Positions 43,416-51,936 are shown, numbered from the stretch's first letter. The stretch: 64,000 nucleotides of DNA from Sphingomonadales bacterium (GCA_016714795.1 JADKCA010000001.1:372001-436000); one strand, 5' to 3'. The notes: generated by a model from the letters alone, not told the origin. Program-made: numbers and translations.

Positions 43416-44057
43416 TCATTCGCCGCGAGAAAGCTTGCGGACAAAGCCGATCAGGCCGGTCTGGCGGCTGCGGCGCAGGCGCTCCGCCTGAAGGATGGTG
43501 TGGACCTGCCGGAAGCACGCCTCCACATCTTCATTCACCAGCACATAATCATAGCCGTCCCAGTGGCCGATTTCAGACACTGCGCGATCCATGCGGCCTT
43601 GTATCACCTCTTCGCTGTCTGTCCCGCGAGAGCGCAGGCGATGCTCCAACTCGGTGATGGAGGGCGGCAGGATGAAGACGCGCACCACATCCCCGCCCAT
43701 TTGCTGATACAATTGCTGCGCGCCCTGCCAGTCAATGTCGAACAGCACGTCGCGGCCGCTGGCGAGCATATCCTCCACATGCTTGCGCGGCGTGCCATAA
43801 CGGTTTCCGAACACATGCGCCCATTCGAGGAATTCGCCCGCTGAAACCATTGTGCGAAACTGTTCCAGATCGACGAAATGATAATCCTTGCCGTCCACCT
43901 CTCCGGGCCGCATCGGGCGGGTGGTGGCGGAAACAGACATGGAAATCCTGTCATCCTCTGATAACAACCGCCGGGAAATCGTTGATTTTCCTGCTCCAGA
44001 TGGAGAAGATATGACAAAGAGCAGGCCTCTGCGGGCGATGGATTTGGCTTCGGGCAT
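43416..44057 (-). CDS. gmk: Guanylate kinase
   Basis: A 213-residue P-loop kinase that phosphorylates GMP to GDP. The P-loop SSPSGAGKSTI is at about residues 18-27, followed by MSVSATTRPMRPGEVDGKDYHFV, the GMP-binding signature. FLEWAHVFGNRYGTP and DVLFDIDWQGAQQL are also present. A short N-terminal extension (AKSIARRG) is as in many alphaproteobacteria. It is followed four bases later by the HAD gene and is divergent from clpS. Confidence 0.97.
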   Translation of the reverse strand: MPEAKSIARRGLLFVISSPSGAGKSTISRRLLSEDDRISMSVSATTRPMRPGEVDGKDYHFVDLEQFRTMVSAGEFLEWAHVFGNRYGTPRKHVEDMLASGRDVLFDIDWQGAQQLYQQMGGDVVRVFILPPSITELEHRLRSRGTDSEEVIQGRMDRAVSEIGHWDGYDYVLVNEDVEACFRQVHTILQAERLRRSRQTGLIGFVRKLSRGE

Positions 44058-44151
44058 GGCCGCTTTTGCACTGGAAGGCCAAGGGGCGTCAATCGCGGCA
44101 GGCAGACATTCTTTGTGCTTGCGCGCAGGTGAGGGCGTGCGTTATTTCGCA

Positions 44152-44502
44152 ATGATGACGCGCTTCACCCCGAACATGACGGATTCTGACAAGGAAAATG
44201 GCGGCGGGGCCGGCTTGGGCGTGGCCACACGCACCCGGGCGCGGACCAAAAAGCCCACGCCCTATCGCGTGCTGATGCTGAATGACGATTATACGCCGAT
44301 GGAATTTGTCGTTCACGTCCTCCAGACGTTCTTCAGGATGAGCATCGAGGATGCGACACGCGTCATGCTGCACGTCCATCAGAAGGGCGTGGGCGTGTGC
44401 GGCACCTTTTCCTACGAAGTGGCGGAAACCAAGGTGACGCAAGTCATTGAATATGCGCGCAAGAATCAGCACCCGCTGCAATGCACTCTTGAAAAGGCCT
44501 GA
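44152..44502 (+). CDS. clpS: ATP-dependent Clp protease adaptor ClpS
   Basis: A 116-residue N-end-rule adaptor that delivers substrates with destabilising N-terminal residues to ClpA-ClpP. The core PTPYRVLMLNDDYTPMEFVVHVL carries the N-degron-binding pocket (ND residues), followed by VMLHVHQKGVGVCGTFSYEVAETK. Starts at 44152, 44155 and 44176 are possible; none has a strong ribosome-binding site, and the disordered N-terminus gives no help. clpA is not adjacent; the following gene is a short-chain dehydrogenase two bases downstream. Confidence 0.93.
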   Translation: MMTRFTPNMTDSDKENGGGAGLGVATRTRARTKKPTPYRVLMLNDDYTPMEFVVHVLQTFFRMSIEDATRVMLHVHQKGVGVCGTFSYEVAETKVTQVIEYARKNQHPLQCTLEKA

Positions 44503-44504
44503 CC

Positions 44505-45269
44505 ATGTCCGAAGTTGCCAAAAGATCGGTTGAAGGCCGGATTGCGATTGTCACCGGAGCCGCCAGCGGCATGGGCCGGGCGACCGCACGTCTGCTTGCC
44601 GCGCTGGGGGCAAAGGTGGCGGTGATTGACGTCAATGAGGCCGGTGCTCAGGCGGTTGCGGACGAAATTGGCGCGAATGCCCATGCGTGGGCGCTCGACA
44701 TTGCGGACCGCGCGGCGGTGGAACGGGTGGTCAATGAGGCCGCAGCCCATTTTGGCGGGCTCGACATATTGGTGAATAATGCGGGCATTTCCGATCCGCT
44801 CCCGCTCGATGATCCGCGCTATCCCGAATCGTGGGACCGACTGATCGGCGTGATGCTGACCGGGACTGCCATGATGGCGCGGGCTGCCTTGCCGCATCTG
44901 CGCAAGTCCGATGCGGCGCGCATCGTCAACATTGCCTCCACCGAGGCACTGGGCGCGACGGCAGGCCATAGCGGGTATAGCGCGGCCAAGGCCGGCATTA
45001 CCGGCCTCACCCGGTCTTTGGCGGTTGAACTCGGGCGGGAGGGGATTTGCGTCAACGCGATCTGTCCCGGCCCGATCCGCACCGGCATGACGGAACGTGT
45101 TTCCGAAGAGCATAAGACGATTTTCGCCAAGCGGCGCACTGCCATGCATCGCTATGGCGAACCGGAGGAAGTGGCCCAGGTTACAGTCAGCATATGCCTG
45201 CCCGCTGCGTCCTACATCACCGGAGTCACCATAGCTGTCGATGGTGGATTGATGGCCCGTAACGCCTGA
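44505..45269 (+). CDS. Short-chain dehydrogenase/reductase (SDR)
   Basis: A 254-residue classical SDR. The cofactor motif is VTGAASGMGRATARLLAALG (TGxxxGxG). The NNAG motif is ILVNNAGISDP. The catalytic serine lies in NIASTEALG and the YxxxK pair in YSAAKAGITG. An aspartate after strand 2 (VAVIDVNE) predicts NAD(H) preference. Substrate unknown. It is two bases after clpS and six bases before the ion-channel gene, so the three may be co-transcribed despite unrelated functions. Confidence 0.9.
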   Translation: MSEVAKRSVEGRIAIVTGAASGMGRATARLLAALGAKVAVIDVNEAGAQAVADEIGANAHAWALDIADRAAVERVVNEAAAHFGGLDILVNNAGISDPLPLDDPRYPESWDRLIGVMLTGTAMMARAALPHLRKSDAARIVNIASTEALGATAGHSGYSAAKAGITGLTRSLAVELGREGICVNAICPGPIRTGMTERVSEEHKTIFAKRRTAMHRYGEPEEVAQVTVSICLPAASYITGVTIAVDGGLMARNA

Positions 45270-45275
45270 TCCGGG

Positions 45276-45701
45276 ATGCTGCTCCACCTGATTGTATCCG
45301 CCGGGATGGTGCTGGTCACCGTGATTGTGCACGGCGGGGGGCTGGCTGTTCTGGGGCGGCTGGTTCTGGTCGAAGCCAAGGAAGAGCGCGCGCACCATGT
45401 TCCGGCCCTGTCTTTGCGCAGCCTGTTTTTCACGCTGTTCATGGTCGGTGCGCTGTTTGCGCTGCACGGGCTGGAGATCTGGATGTATGCGTTTCTGTAC
45501 AAGGTGATCGGGGCCATTCCCGATCTGGAAACCGCCATCTATTTCTCGACGATCAGCTATGCCGGCATTGGCTATGATGATCGTTATATCGATCCCGCCT
45601 GGCGCCTTGTTGGCGCGATCGAGGGGATTGACGGACTGTTGTTGCTGGGCTGGTCCACAGCGTTTTTTGTAACCATGGTATCCCGCCTGGGGCGGGGATG
45701 A
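45276..45701 (+). CDS. Two-helix ion-channel domain protein with an altered selectivity filter
   Basis: A 141-residue membrane protein of the Ion_trans_2 type. The first hydrophobic segment is at about 4-22, the channel's outer helix at about 50-75, the pore loop at about 88-102 and the inner helix at about 112-135 (GAIEGIDGLLLLGWSTAFFVTM). In the pore loop, YFSTISYAGIGYDDRY aligns with the family pattern TTVGYGD, but reads GIGYDD at residues 97-102: the first filter threonine is glycine and the second filter glycine is aspartate. Classical potassium selectivity is therefore doubtful. It lies between an SDR gene and a PhnA-like gene on the same strand. Confidence 0.75.
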   Translation: MLLHLIVSAGMVLVTVIVHGGGLAVLGRLVLVEAKEERAHHVPALSLRSLFFTLFMVGALFALHGLEIWMYAFLYKVIGAIPDLETAIYFSTISYAGIGYDDRYIDPAWRLVGAIEGIDGLLLLGWSTAFFVTMVSRLGRG

Positions 45702-45714
45702 AGGGACTGGCGCG

Positions 45715-46020
45715 ATGAGCGACAATGACGATTATGTGTATGACGAAGTCAGCGGCGAATGGCTGCCCGCATCAGAACTGGCCGCGCGCCAGGCTGCTGA
45801 AGGGGCCGTGGAAGTGCGCGATGCTGTTGGCAATTTGCTGGCCGATGGCGATCAGGTGACGCTGATCAAGGATCTGACGGTGAAAGGGGCGGGGCAGACG
45901 CTCAAGCGCGGGACGCTGATCAAGTCGATCCGCCTGACCGGAGACCCGCAGGAGATCGACTGCAAATTTGATGGCATCAAGGGGCTGGTGCTGCGCGCGG
46001 AGTTCGTGCGCAAGCGGTAA
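45715..46020 (+). CDS. PhnA domain protein
   Basis: A 101-residue protein whose C-terminal 65 residues form a PhnA domain (VRDAVGNLLADGDQVTLIKDLTVKG and IRLTGDPQEIDCKFDGIKGLVLR). The Zn-ribbon seen at the N-terminus of E. coli PhnA is absent; instead an acidic segment (DNDDYVYDEVSGEWLPAS) precedes the domain. PhnA-type proteins were named after the phosphonate operon, but their role is unproven and there are no phosphonate genes here. Confidence 0.85.
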   Translation: MSDNDDYVYDEVSGEWLPASELAARQAAEGAVEVRDAVGNLLADGDQVTLIKDLTVKGAGQTLKRGTLIKSIRLTGDPQEIDCKFDGIKGLVLRAEFVRKR

Positions 46021-46068
46021 GTCATAATCTGCCTGTTCAGTGCGCCTCTGGCCCGCTAATCCTGTTGC

Positions 46069-47142
46069 ATGAGCGATGAAATTGAAGCGGCAGCAAGCGT
46101 TGCGACAGGTGCGGTGCTGGCATCGGCGGTGGAACAGGCGAACCTTGGCGCCTCATCCGCAGAGCAGGGGGGTTGCCTGAACTGTGGCACGAAGCTGGCT
46201 GGCAGCTATTGCCACAGGTGCGGGCAGACCGCGCATGTTCACCGCACGATCAGTGCCTTTTTTCACGATCTCGCGCATTCAATCTTTCATTTCGAAGGGA
46301 AGGTCTGGCGCACTCTGCCGATGCTGTTTCTGCACCCCGGCACGCTGACGCGCGATTATGCGCATGGGCATCGCGCGCGCTATGTGTCGCCGCTCGCATT
46401 GTTCCTGTTCAGCGTCTTTCTGATGTTCGCATCGTTCAACTGGCTGGGCGCGCCCTTCCGCGGCGTGGAAGGGGCGGTCACGAAGACGAACAATGTGGCA
46501 CCCCGCGCAAACGCGGCGCGCATCGTTCTGGAAACTGCCAAACTCAAGTCGATGGAGGCTGCGCTTGACAAGAGGGGCGGTTCCGATCCCGTGCTTGAAA
46601 AGCAGATTGCCGTTCAGGAAAAATTGCTGAGCGATCTTTCTCTCGAAGACACATTGTCGAGCGGCCTCAACAACGGCGTCATCCAGACAGGCGCGATAAA
46701 CATCGACACGGGCAATGCCGCGTTGGACGTGCGCCTGCGGCACGCCTTGTCGAACCCTGATCTGCTGATCTACAAATTGCAGTCCAGCGCGTACAAGTTC
46801 AGCTGGTTGATGATTCCCATTTCCTTGCCCTTTCTCTGGATGCTTTTCCCGTTCCGGCGCGACGTGACGGCCTATGACCATCTGGTGTTCATCACCTATT
46901 CGCTGAGTTTCGTCACATTGCTGCTGGTCCTCATGGCCATCATGGCGCATCTGGGACCGCTCTCTGCGGTTCAGGACAAGATATTCACCTTCGCCGTGCT
47001 GGCGCACATGTTCCTGCAATTGCGGGGGGCGTATCAGATATCGGTCAAGTCCGCTTTGTGGCGCAGCATTGTTCTGGGCATTTCGGCGCTGCTTGTCGTG
47101 GGGGTGTTCGCGATCATCCTGTTCCTGATGGGCGCTTCCTGA
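46069..47142 (+). CDS. DUF3667 membrane protein
   Basis: A 357-residue protein with a zinc-ribbon-like start (CLNCGTKLAGSYCHRCGQ at about residues 37-54) followed by the DUF3667 body (HSIFHFEGKVWRTLPMLFLHPG and ARYVSPLALFLFSVFLMF). There are about five membrane helices: one near 120, and four in the C-terminal third. Function is unknown. It is a single plus-strand gene 48 bases after the PhnA-like gene, convergent with thiG (five bases between stops). Confidence 0.85.
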   Translation: MSDEIEAAASVATGAVLASAVEQANLGASSAEQGGCLNCGTKLAGSYCHRCGQTAHVHRTISAFFHDLAHSIFHFEGKVWRTLPMLFLHPGTLTRDYAHGHRARYVSPLALFLFSVFLMFASFNWLGAPFRGVEGAVTKTNNVAPRANAARIVLETAKLKSMEAALDKRGGSDPVLEKQIAVQEKLLSDLSLEDTLSSGLNNGVIQTGAINIDTGNAALDVRLRHALSNPDLLIYKLQSSAYKFSWLMIPISLPFLWMLFPFRRDVTAYDHLVFITYSLSFVTLLLVLMAIMAHLGPLSAVQDKIFTFAVLAHMFLQLRGAYQISVKSALWRSIVLGISALLVVGVFAIILFLMGAS

Positions 47143-47147
47143 GCCCG

Positions 47148-47927
47148 TCAGATCAGCCCGGCGAGCGGGCTGGACGGATCGGCATACATGCGGCGCCCCA
47201 TGCGCCCGGCGCGATAGGACAAACGCCCGCTTTCCACGGCCAGACGCATGGCGCGCGCCATCATCACCGGGTCTTTGGCTTCGGCAATGGCGGTGTTCAT
47301 CAGCACGCCGTCACAGCCCAGTTCCATCGCCACGCCCGCATCGGACGCAGTGCCAACGCCGGCGTCAACCAGCACGGGCACTTTGGCATTCTCCACGATC
47401 AGCCGGATCGTCACGCGGTTCTGGATGCCCAATCCGGAGCCGATGGGCGCACCCAGCGGCATGACGGCCACGGCACCCGCTTCTTCGAGCTGCTTGGCCG
47501 CAATCGGATCATCGGTGCAATAGACCATCGGCTTGAAGCCGTCCTTCGCGAGGATTTCCGTGGCGCGCAACGTCTCGCGCATGTCCGGGTAGAGGGTCTT
47601 GGCCTCTCCCAGCACTTCGAGCTTGACCAGATCCCAGCCGCCCGCTTCCCGCGCCAGCCGCAGCGTGCGGATGGCATCATCCGCTGTGAAGCAGCCCGCT
47701 GTGTTGGGCAGATAGACGATCTTCTTGGGATCGATGAAGTCCGTCAGCATCGGAGCCTTGGGGTCAGATATGTTCACGCGCCGCACGGCAACGGTCACGA
47801 TTTCCGCGCCGGAAGCTTCAACAGCGGCGGCGTTCTGTGCGAAGTCCTTATATTTCCCTGTGCCGACAATCAGGCGTGACGTGAAGGTCTGGCCTGCGAC
47901 GGTCCAGGTGTCAGGTGTGTCATGCAT
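47148..47927 (-). CDS. thiG: Thiazole synthase ThiG
   Basis: A 259-residue TIM-barrel enzyme forming the thiazole phosphate ring of thiamine from DXP, dehydroglycine or glycine imine, and ThiS-thiocarboxylate. It has the SRLIVGTGKYKDF start, the Schiff-base lysine in WDLVKLEVLGEAKTLYPD, and the phosphate-binding VPVLVDAGVGTASDAGVAMELG. The start at ATG 47927 gives the normal length; the open frame continues upstream to 47987. It is the last of a GrpB-thiS-thiG run. Confidence 0.96.
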   Translation of the reverse strand: MHDTPDTWTVAGQTFTSRLIVGTGKYKDFAQNAAAVEASGAEIVTVAVRRVNISDPKAPMLTDFIDPKKIVYLPNTAGCFTADDAIRTLRLAREAGGWDLVKLEVLGEAKTLYPDMRETLRATEILAKDGFKPMVYCTDDPIAAKQLEEAGAVAVMPLGAPIGSGLGIQNRVTIRLIVENAKVPVLVDAGVGTASDAGVAMELGCDGVLMNTAIAEAKDPVMMARAMRLAVESGRLSYRAGRMGRRMYADPSSPLAGLI

Positions 47928-48015
47928 TTGGGTCACGGGGCAAAATCCTGCGTTGGCATAGTCTGATATGAGGCAATGCAAGCGCAAGCTGCGCCGCGTA
48001 TGTCAAGGTGCGAGC

Positions 48016-48222
48016 TCACCCCCCGCCGACGAAATGCACAATCTCCAGCGTGTCCCCATCCGCCAGAACCACATCGGCCAGCGTAGAGCGCGGCACGATT
48101 TCCAGATTGCGTTCCACCGCGATCTTGGCCGGGTTGAGGCCGATCTGTTCGGCCAGCGCAGCGATGGTCAGCCCGGCCTCTATCGTTCGGGGATCACCGT
48201 TCAGAGTGATGGAAATGCTCAT
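48016..48222 (-). CDS. thiS: Sulphur carrier protein ThiS
   Basis: A 68-residue ubiquitin-fold protein ending in the functional GlyGly motif (HFVGGG), which is adenylated and then thiocarboxylated to donate sulphur to ThiG. The mid-protein NLEIVPRSTLADVVLADGD is typical. It begins at ATG 48222, 14 bases after the GrpB-family gene stops, and precedes thiG by 88 bases. No TPP riboswitch fits in the short gap upstream. Confidence 0.95.
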   Translation of the reverse strand: MSISITLNGDPRTIEAGLTIAALAEQIGLNPAKIAVERNLEIVPRSTLADVVLADGDTLEIVHFVGGG

Positions 48223-48235
48223 GAAGCGTGCGTTA

Positions 48236-48775
48236 TCAGCCCTTGGCGCTTTCGCCTACCCACGCCTTGGCCTTTTCCAGCGTGGCGCGGATGAAGGGGC
48301 CTTTTTCTTCGGCATAGAGCGTGGAATTGTCAGGAAACAGCGCCATCGCCCGGCGCTTTTCGCGGGAATAGTCGGCGGCGACATCGGGAAAGGCGCGCAG
48401 ATAATTGCGGAAGGCCAGCTGGAGCGCAGCATTGGCAGAGTGCGTCTCGTAGCAGTGCAGATTCACCACGCGCGCGCCGGTTTGCGGATCATCCCAAGTG
48501 AAGAACAACCGCCCCTCCACACCGAATGCGCCATGCCAGACATAGCCCAGCGCTTCCATGTCGGTGCGATGCCGCTCCAGTTCGCCCAGATCATCGACAA
48601 GTCCGATCAGATCGACCACCGGCTTGGCGCTGAGCCCTGGAACCGAGGTCGATCCGATATGGTGGGTGGTGACAAAGAGTGACCCCATGGCGCTGAGTTG
48701 CGTCATGTGCCGTGCCGCGATCTCGGGCCAGACCGGATCGTAAGGCACGATTTGAACGGGGATCGTTGGTGCCAC
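48236..48775 (-). CDS. GrpB family protein (nucleotidyltransferase-like)
   Basis: A 179-residue member of the GrpB/UPF0157 family, a nucleotidyltransferase fold. The signature HIGSTSVPGLSAKPVVDLIGLV carries the GSTxVPG and aspartate motif, followed by VNLHCYETHS and an acidic helix. Some homologues are fused to dephospho-CoA kinase, so a role in cofactor or nucleotide metabolism has been suggested; the function is unproven. It starts with GTG and lies in one transcript with thiS and thiG. Confidence 0.87.
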   Translation of the reverse strand: MAPTIPVQIVPYDPVWPEIAARHMTQLSAMGSLFVTTHHIGSTSVPGLSAKPVVDLIGLVDDLGELERHRTDMEALGYVWHGAFGVEGRLFFTWDDPQTGARVVNLHCYETHSANAALQLAFRNYLRAFPDVAADYSREKRRAMALFPDNSTLYAEEKGPFIRATLEKAKAWVGESAKG

Positions 48776-48892
48776 GCAGAGAGGCTAACCCGCTTTCAAC
48801 CCTGTGTCATGTGATTATGATCACAATTTCTGCCTTTGCCTGCGCGGGTTACGGGTCTAGGGGCAAGTCAAACACTGATTGCGGGAAAGTGC

Positions 48893-49333
48893 ATGTCCGA
48901 CCGGCCTTTGATCTACGTCCTGAATGGACCCAATCTCAACCTTCTGGGCACGCGGGAGCCCGACATATACGGGCATGACACGCTGGATGACATCGCCGGG
49001 CAGCTGGAAGACCGCGCGCGCGATCTGGGTGTGGAAGTCGATGTTCGTCAATCCAATCATGAAGGGCATCTGGTGGACTGGCTGCACGAAGCCAGCTCGC
49101 GCGGGGCCAAGGCCGTGCTGCTCAACGCGGGGGCCTACACCCATACGTCGATTGCGATTCTGGATGCGATCAAGTCCATCAAGGTGCCGGTGATCGAAGT
49201 TCATTTGTCCAACCCGCACACGCGGGAGGGATTCCGCCACAAAAGCTATGTCGGCATGGGCGCTAAGGCGACCGTGGCCGGTTTCGGGCCGATGAGCTAT
49301 ACCGTTGCGCTGGACGCGGCGGCGAAGCTCTGA
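48893..49333 (+). CDS. aroQ: 3-dehydroquinate dehydratase, type II
   Basis: A 146-residue dodecameric enzyme of the shikimate pathway. It has the N-terminal VLNGPNLNLLGTREPDIYG (the tyrosine and arginine of the active site), RQSNHEGHLVDWLHEA, the ILNAGAYTHTS-type motif (VLLNAGAYTHTSIAI) and the histidine loop EVHLSNPHTREGFRHKSY. The ATG at 48893 follows GGGAAAG. It heads the accB-accC run; aroQ-accB-accC is a conserved proteobacterial order. Confidence 0.97.
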   Translation: MSDRPLIYVLNGPNLNLLGTREPDIYGHDTLDDIAGQLEDRARDLGVEVDVRQSNHEGHLVDWLHEASSRGAKAVLLNAGAYTHTSIAILDAIKSIKVPVIEVHLSNPHTREGFRHKSYVGMGAKATVAGFGPMSYTVALDAAAKL

Positions 49334-49366
49334 CAAAGGGCAGCCATTAACAAGATCGGGGGTCTC

Positions 49367-49837
49367 ATGAGTGACAAGGCAGGGTCCATGCAGGTTGATG
49401 TAACGCTGGTGCGCCAGCTGGCCGAGCTGCTGGATAAAACCGGATTGAGCGAAATCGAGGTTGAAGACAAGGATCGCAAGATCCGCGTGGCGCGCACGCT
49501 TCAGGCGGCGGCGGCTCCGGTGCAGTTTGCAGCACCTGCGGCCCCGGTTGCGGCAGCGGCGGCACCCGCTGCGGCGGCTCCGGCAGCGTCGCCTGCGGAT
49601 CATCCCGGCGCGGTCAAATCGCCGATGGTGGGCACGGTCTATCTCGCGCCTTCGCCTGATGCGTCAGACTTTATCAGCGTTGGTGCCACGGTGAAGGAGG
49701 GCGATACGCTGCTCATCATCGAAGCGATGAAGGTGATGAACACGATTGCAGCACCGCGCGGCGGCAAGATCACGCAGATCCTCGTCGCCAACGCCCAGCC
49801 TGTCGAATTCGACCAGCCGCTGGTGGTGATCGAGTGA
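49367..49837 (+). CDS. accB: Acetyl-CoA carboxylase biotin carboxyl carrier protein
   Basis: A 156-residue protein with the biotin-attachment motif EAMKVMN (lysine about K123) in a C-terminal lipoyl/biotinyl domain. The N-terminal 40 residues (VRQLAELLDKTGLSEIEVEDKD) are the usual coiled start, and an alanine-proline linker joins them. It carries carboxybiotin between AccC and the carboxyltransferase. Its stop overlaps the GTG start of accC by four bases. Confidence 0.97.
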   Translation: MSDKAGSMQVDVTLVRQLAELLDKTGLSEIEVEDKDRKIRVARTLQAAAAPVQFAAPAAPVAAAAAPAAAAPAASPADHPGAVKSPMVGTVYLAPSPDASDFISVGATVKEGDTLLIIEAMKVMNTIAAPRGGKITQILVANAQPVEFDQPLVVIE

Positions 49838-51180
49838 CTATCGAAAAGCTGCTGATCGCCAATCGCGGCGAGATTGCGCTGCGCATTCACCGCGCCGCGC
49901 AGGAAATGGGCATCAAGACGGTGGCCGTCCACAGCACGGCAGATGCGGATGCGATGCACGTCCGGCTGGCGGATGAGGCGGTATGCATCGGCCCGCCTGC
50001 CGCCAAGGACAGCTATCTCAACATTCCCGCGATCATTTCGGCGGCGGAAATCACAGGCGCGGATGCGATCCATCCCGGCTATGGCTTCCTGTCTGAAAAT
50101 GCGCGTTTTGCGGAAATCATCGAAGAGCATCAGATCATCTTTGTCGGCCCCAAGCCGGAGCATATCCGGACGATGGGTGACAAGGTGATGGCCAAGAAGA
50201 CGGCGGGCGCACTCGGCCTGCCGCTCGTCCCCGGCTCCGATGGCGCGATCGAGGATGTGGACGAAGCCAAGCGCCTTGCGCGCGAAGTGGGCTATCCCGT
50301 CATCATCAAGGCAGCCTCTGGCGGGGGCGGGCGCGGCATGAAGGTCGTGAATTCCGAAGAGGAACTCGAAACCCAGATGCAGCAGGCCGGAACCGAGGCC
50401 AAGGCCGCGTTTGGCGATGCGACCGTCTATCTGGAGAAATATCTCGGCAATCCCCGCCACATCGAATTTCAGGTGTTTGGTGACGGGGAGGGCAAGGCCA
50501 TCCATCTGGGTGAGCGCGATTGCTCGCTTCAGCGCCGCCATCAGAAGGTGCTGGAAGAAGCGCCTTCTCCGGTGATCGACGCAGCCGAACGCGAACGCAT
50601 GGGCGGCATCGTGGCCAGCGCGATGGCGGACATGGGCTATCGCGGTGCCGGCACCATCGAGTTCCTTTGGGAAAATGGCGAATTCTATTTCATCGAAATG
50701 AACACCCGCATTCAGGTGGAGCATCCGGTGACCGAAATGATCACCGGCTTTGATCTGGTGCGCGAACAGATCCGCGTGGCGCAAGGCAATGGCCTGTCGG
50801 TCCGTCAGGAAGATCTGGAGTTTCGCGGCCATGCCATCGAATGCCGCATCAATGCCGAAGACCCGCGCACGTTCGCGCCGTCTCCCGGTACGATCAAGGC
50901 GTGGCATGCGGCCGGCGGGATGCACGTCCGTGTCGATAGCGGGCTCTATGCCGGGTATAAAATCCCGCCATATTATGACAGCATGATTGCCAAGCTGATC
51001 GTTTACGGCCGGACGCGCGAAAGCTGCATGATGCGGATGCGCCGTGCGCTGGAGGAAATGGTGGTGGACGGGGTGAAGACCAACATTCCGCTGCACATGG
51101 ATCTGCTGCGCGCGCCCGATGTGATCGACGGCGATTATTCGATCAAATGGCTGGAAGAGTGGCTGGCAGCTCAAGGCTGA
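49834..51180 (+). CDS. accC: Acetyl-CoA carboxylase biotin carboxylase subunit
   Basis: A 448-residue ATP-grasp enzyme that carboxylates biotin on AccB for fatty-acid synthesis. The biotin carboxylase N-domain (LLIANRGEIALRIHRAAQEM), the glycine-rich ATP loop (KAASGGGGRGMKVV), ERDCSLQRRHQKVLEEAPSP and the active-site FIEMNTRIQVEHPVTEMI are all present. It begins with GTG overlapping accB. A VanX-like gene starts inside its last 34 bases. Confidence 0.98.
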   Translation: MTIEKLLIANRGEIALRIHRAAQEMGIKTVAVHSTADADAMHVRLADEAVCIGPPAAKDSYLNIPAIISAAEITGADAIHPGYGFLSENARFAEIIEEHQIIFVGPKPEHIRTMGDKVMAKKTAGALGLPLVPGSDGAIEDVDEAKRLAREVGYPVIIKAASGGGGRGMKVVNSEEELETQMQQAGTEAKAAFGDATVYLEKYLGNPRHIEFQVFGDGEGKAIHLGERDCSLQRRHQKVLEEAPSPVIDAAERERMGGIVASAMADMGYRGAGTIEFLWENGEFYFIEMNTRIQVEHPVTEMITGFDLVREQIRVAQGNGLSVRQEDLEFRGHAIECRINAEDPRTFAPSPGTIKAWHAAGGMHVRVDSGLYAGYKIPPYYDSMIAKLIVYGRTRESCMMRMRRALEEMVVDGVKTNIPLHMDLLRAPDVIDGDYSIKWLEEWLAAQG

Positions 51181-51845
51181 ACCGCCGCACCGCGCTGGGC
51201 GGGCTGGCGCTGCTTCCTGTCTGGGGATGCAGCCAGCCCGCTCCCCCGCCGGACACGCCAGCTATCGAAGCGGATCTGGCCGCGGGCGAAACGCATGGCC
51301 TTGTTGACCTTGTCACGCTTGATCCGGCGTTCAAGCTCGACATCCGTTATGCCACCGCGAACAATTTCACCGGACGCATTCTTTACCCGCAACCCCGCGC
51401 CTTTTTGCGCAGGGAAGCAGCGCACGCCTTGCTGGGCGCGCTCGGCGAATTGAAAGCCGCAGGGTTTGGCCTGCTGATTTTCGACGGATACCGGCCTTTC
51501 CGCATTACCCGGCTGATGTGGGACGTGACACCGCGATCCAAGCGCAATTATGTCGCCAATCCCAAGGACGGATCACGCCATAATCGCGGCTGCGCGGTTG
51601 ATCTCTCGCTCTATGTTCTCGCCACCGGCAAGCCAGTGCCCATGCCGAGCGACTTTGATGATTTCAGCGCGCGTGCCCATCATGATTTCATGCAGGCCCC
51701 GGCAGAGGCCATCGCCAACCGCACGCTGCTGCGCGACACGATGCAGGCCCATGGCTTTTACGCCATGGGCAACGAGTGGTGGCATTATGATTTCAAGGAC
51801 TGGAAGCAGTTTCCGCTGCTCGATGTGGCGTTTGGGGATTTGTAG
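51147..51845 (+). CDS. VanX-type D-alanyl-D-alanine dipeptidase, predicted lipoprotein
   Basis: A 232-residue M15D peptidase. Zinc and catalytic residues are visible in SRHNRGCAVDLSL (histidine and aspartate) and EWWHYDF (glutamate and histidine); IFDGYRPF supplies the arginine typical of the family. The N-terminus has a twin-arginine (NRRTALGGLALLP) followed by a cysteine in PVWGC, so the mature enzyme is probably a periplasmic lipoprotein. It would recycle D-Ala-D-Ala; without van regulators a resistance role is not indicated. It overlaps accC by 34 bases. Confidence 0.88.
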   Translation: MAGRVAGSSRLNRRTALGGLALLPVWGCSQPAPPPDTPAIEADLAAGETHGLVDLVTLDPAFKLDIRYATANNFTGRILYPQPRAFLRREAAHALLGALGELKAAGFGLLIFDGYRPFRITRLMWDVTPRSKRNYVANPKDGSRHNRGCAVDLSLYVLATGKPVPMPSDFDDFSARAHHDFMQAPAEAIANRTLLRDTMQAHGFYAMGNEWWHYDFKDWKQFPLLDVAFGDL

Positions 51846-51848
51846 CCC

Positions 51849-51936
51849 GCCATCCTGAGCGCGTCGAAGGACCGATTTTTTCGTGGATCAATGGTGCCGA
51901 AACAGAATGGTGCTTCGACAAGCTCGGCTCAGCGGG
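51849..51936. repeat. REP-like imperfect palindrome
   Basis: CATCCTGAGC...GTCGAAGGACC on the left and GCTTCGACAAGCTCGGCTCAGCGG on the right form an imperfect inverted repeat with a loop of about 30 bases. The core motif is shared with the other repeats in this window. It lies between the convergent VanX-like and sulphurtransferase genes. Confidence 0.8.

Noticed and set aside
51147..51845. VanX-like gene as a vancomycin-resistance determinant
   Set aside because: No vanH, ligase or two-component genes are present, and the protein is exported, which fits cell-wall recycling rather than resistance.
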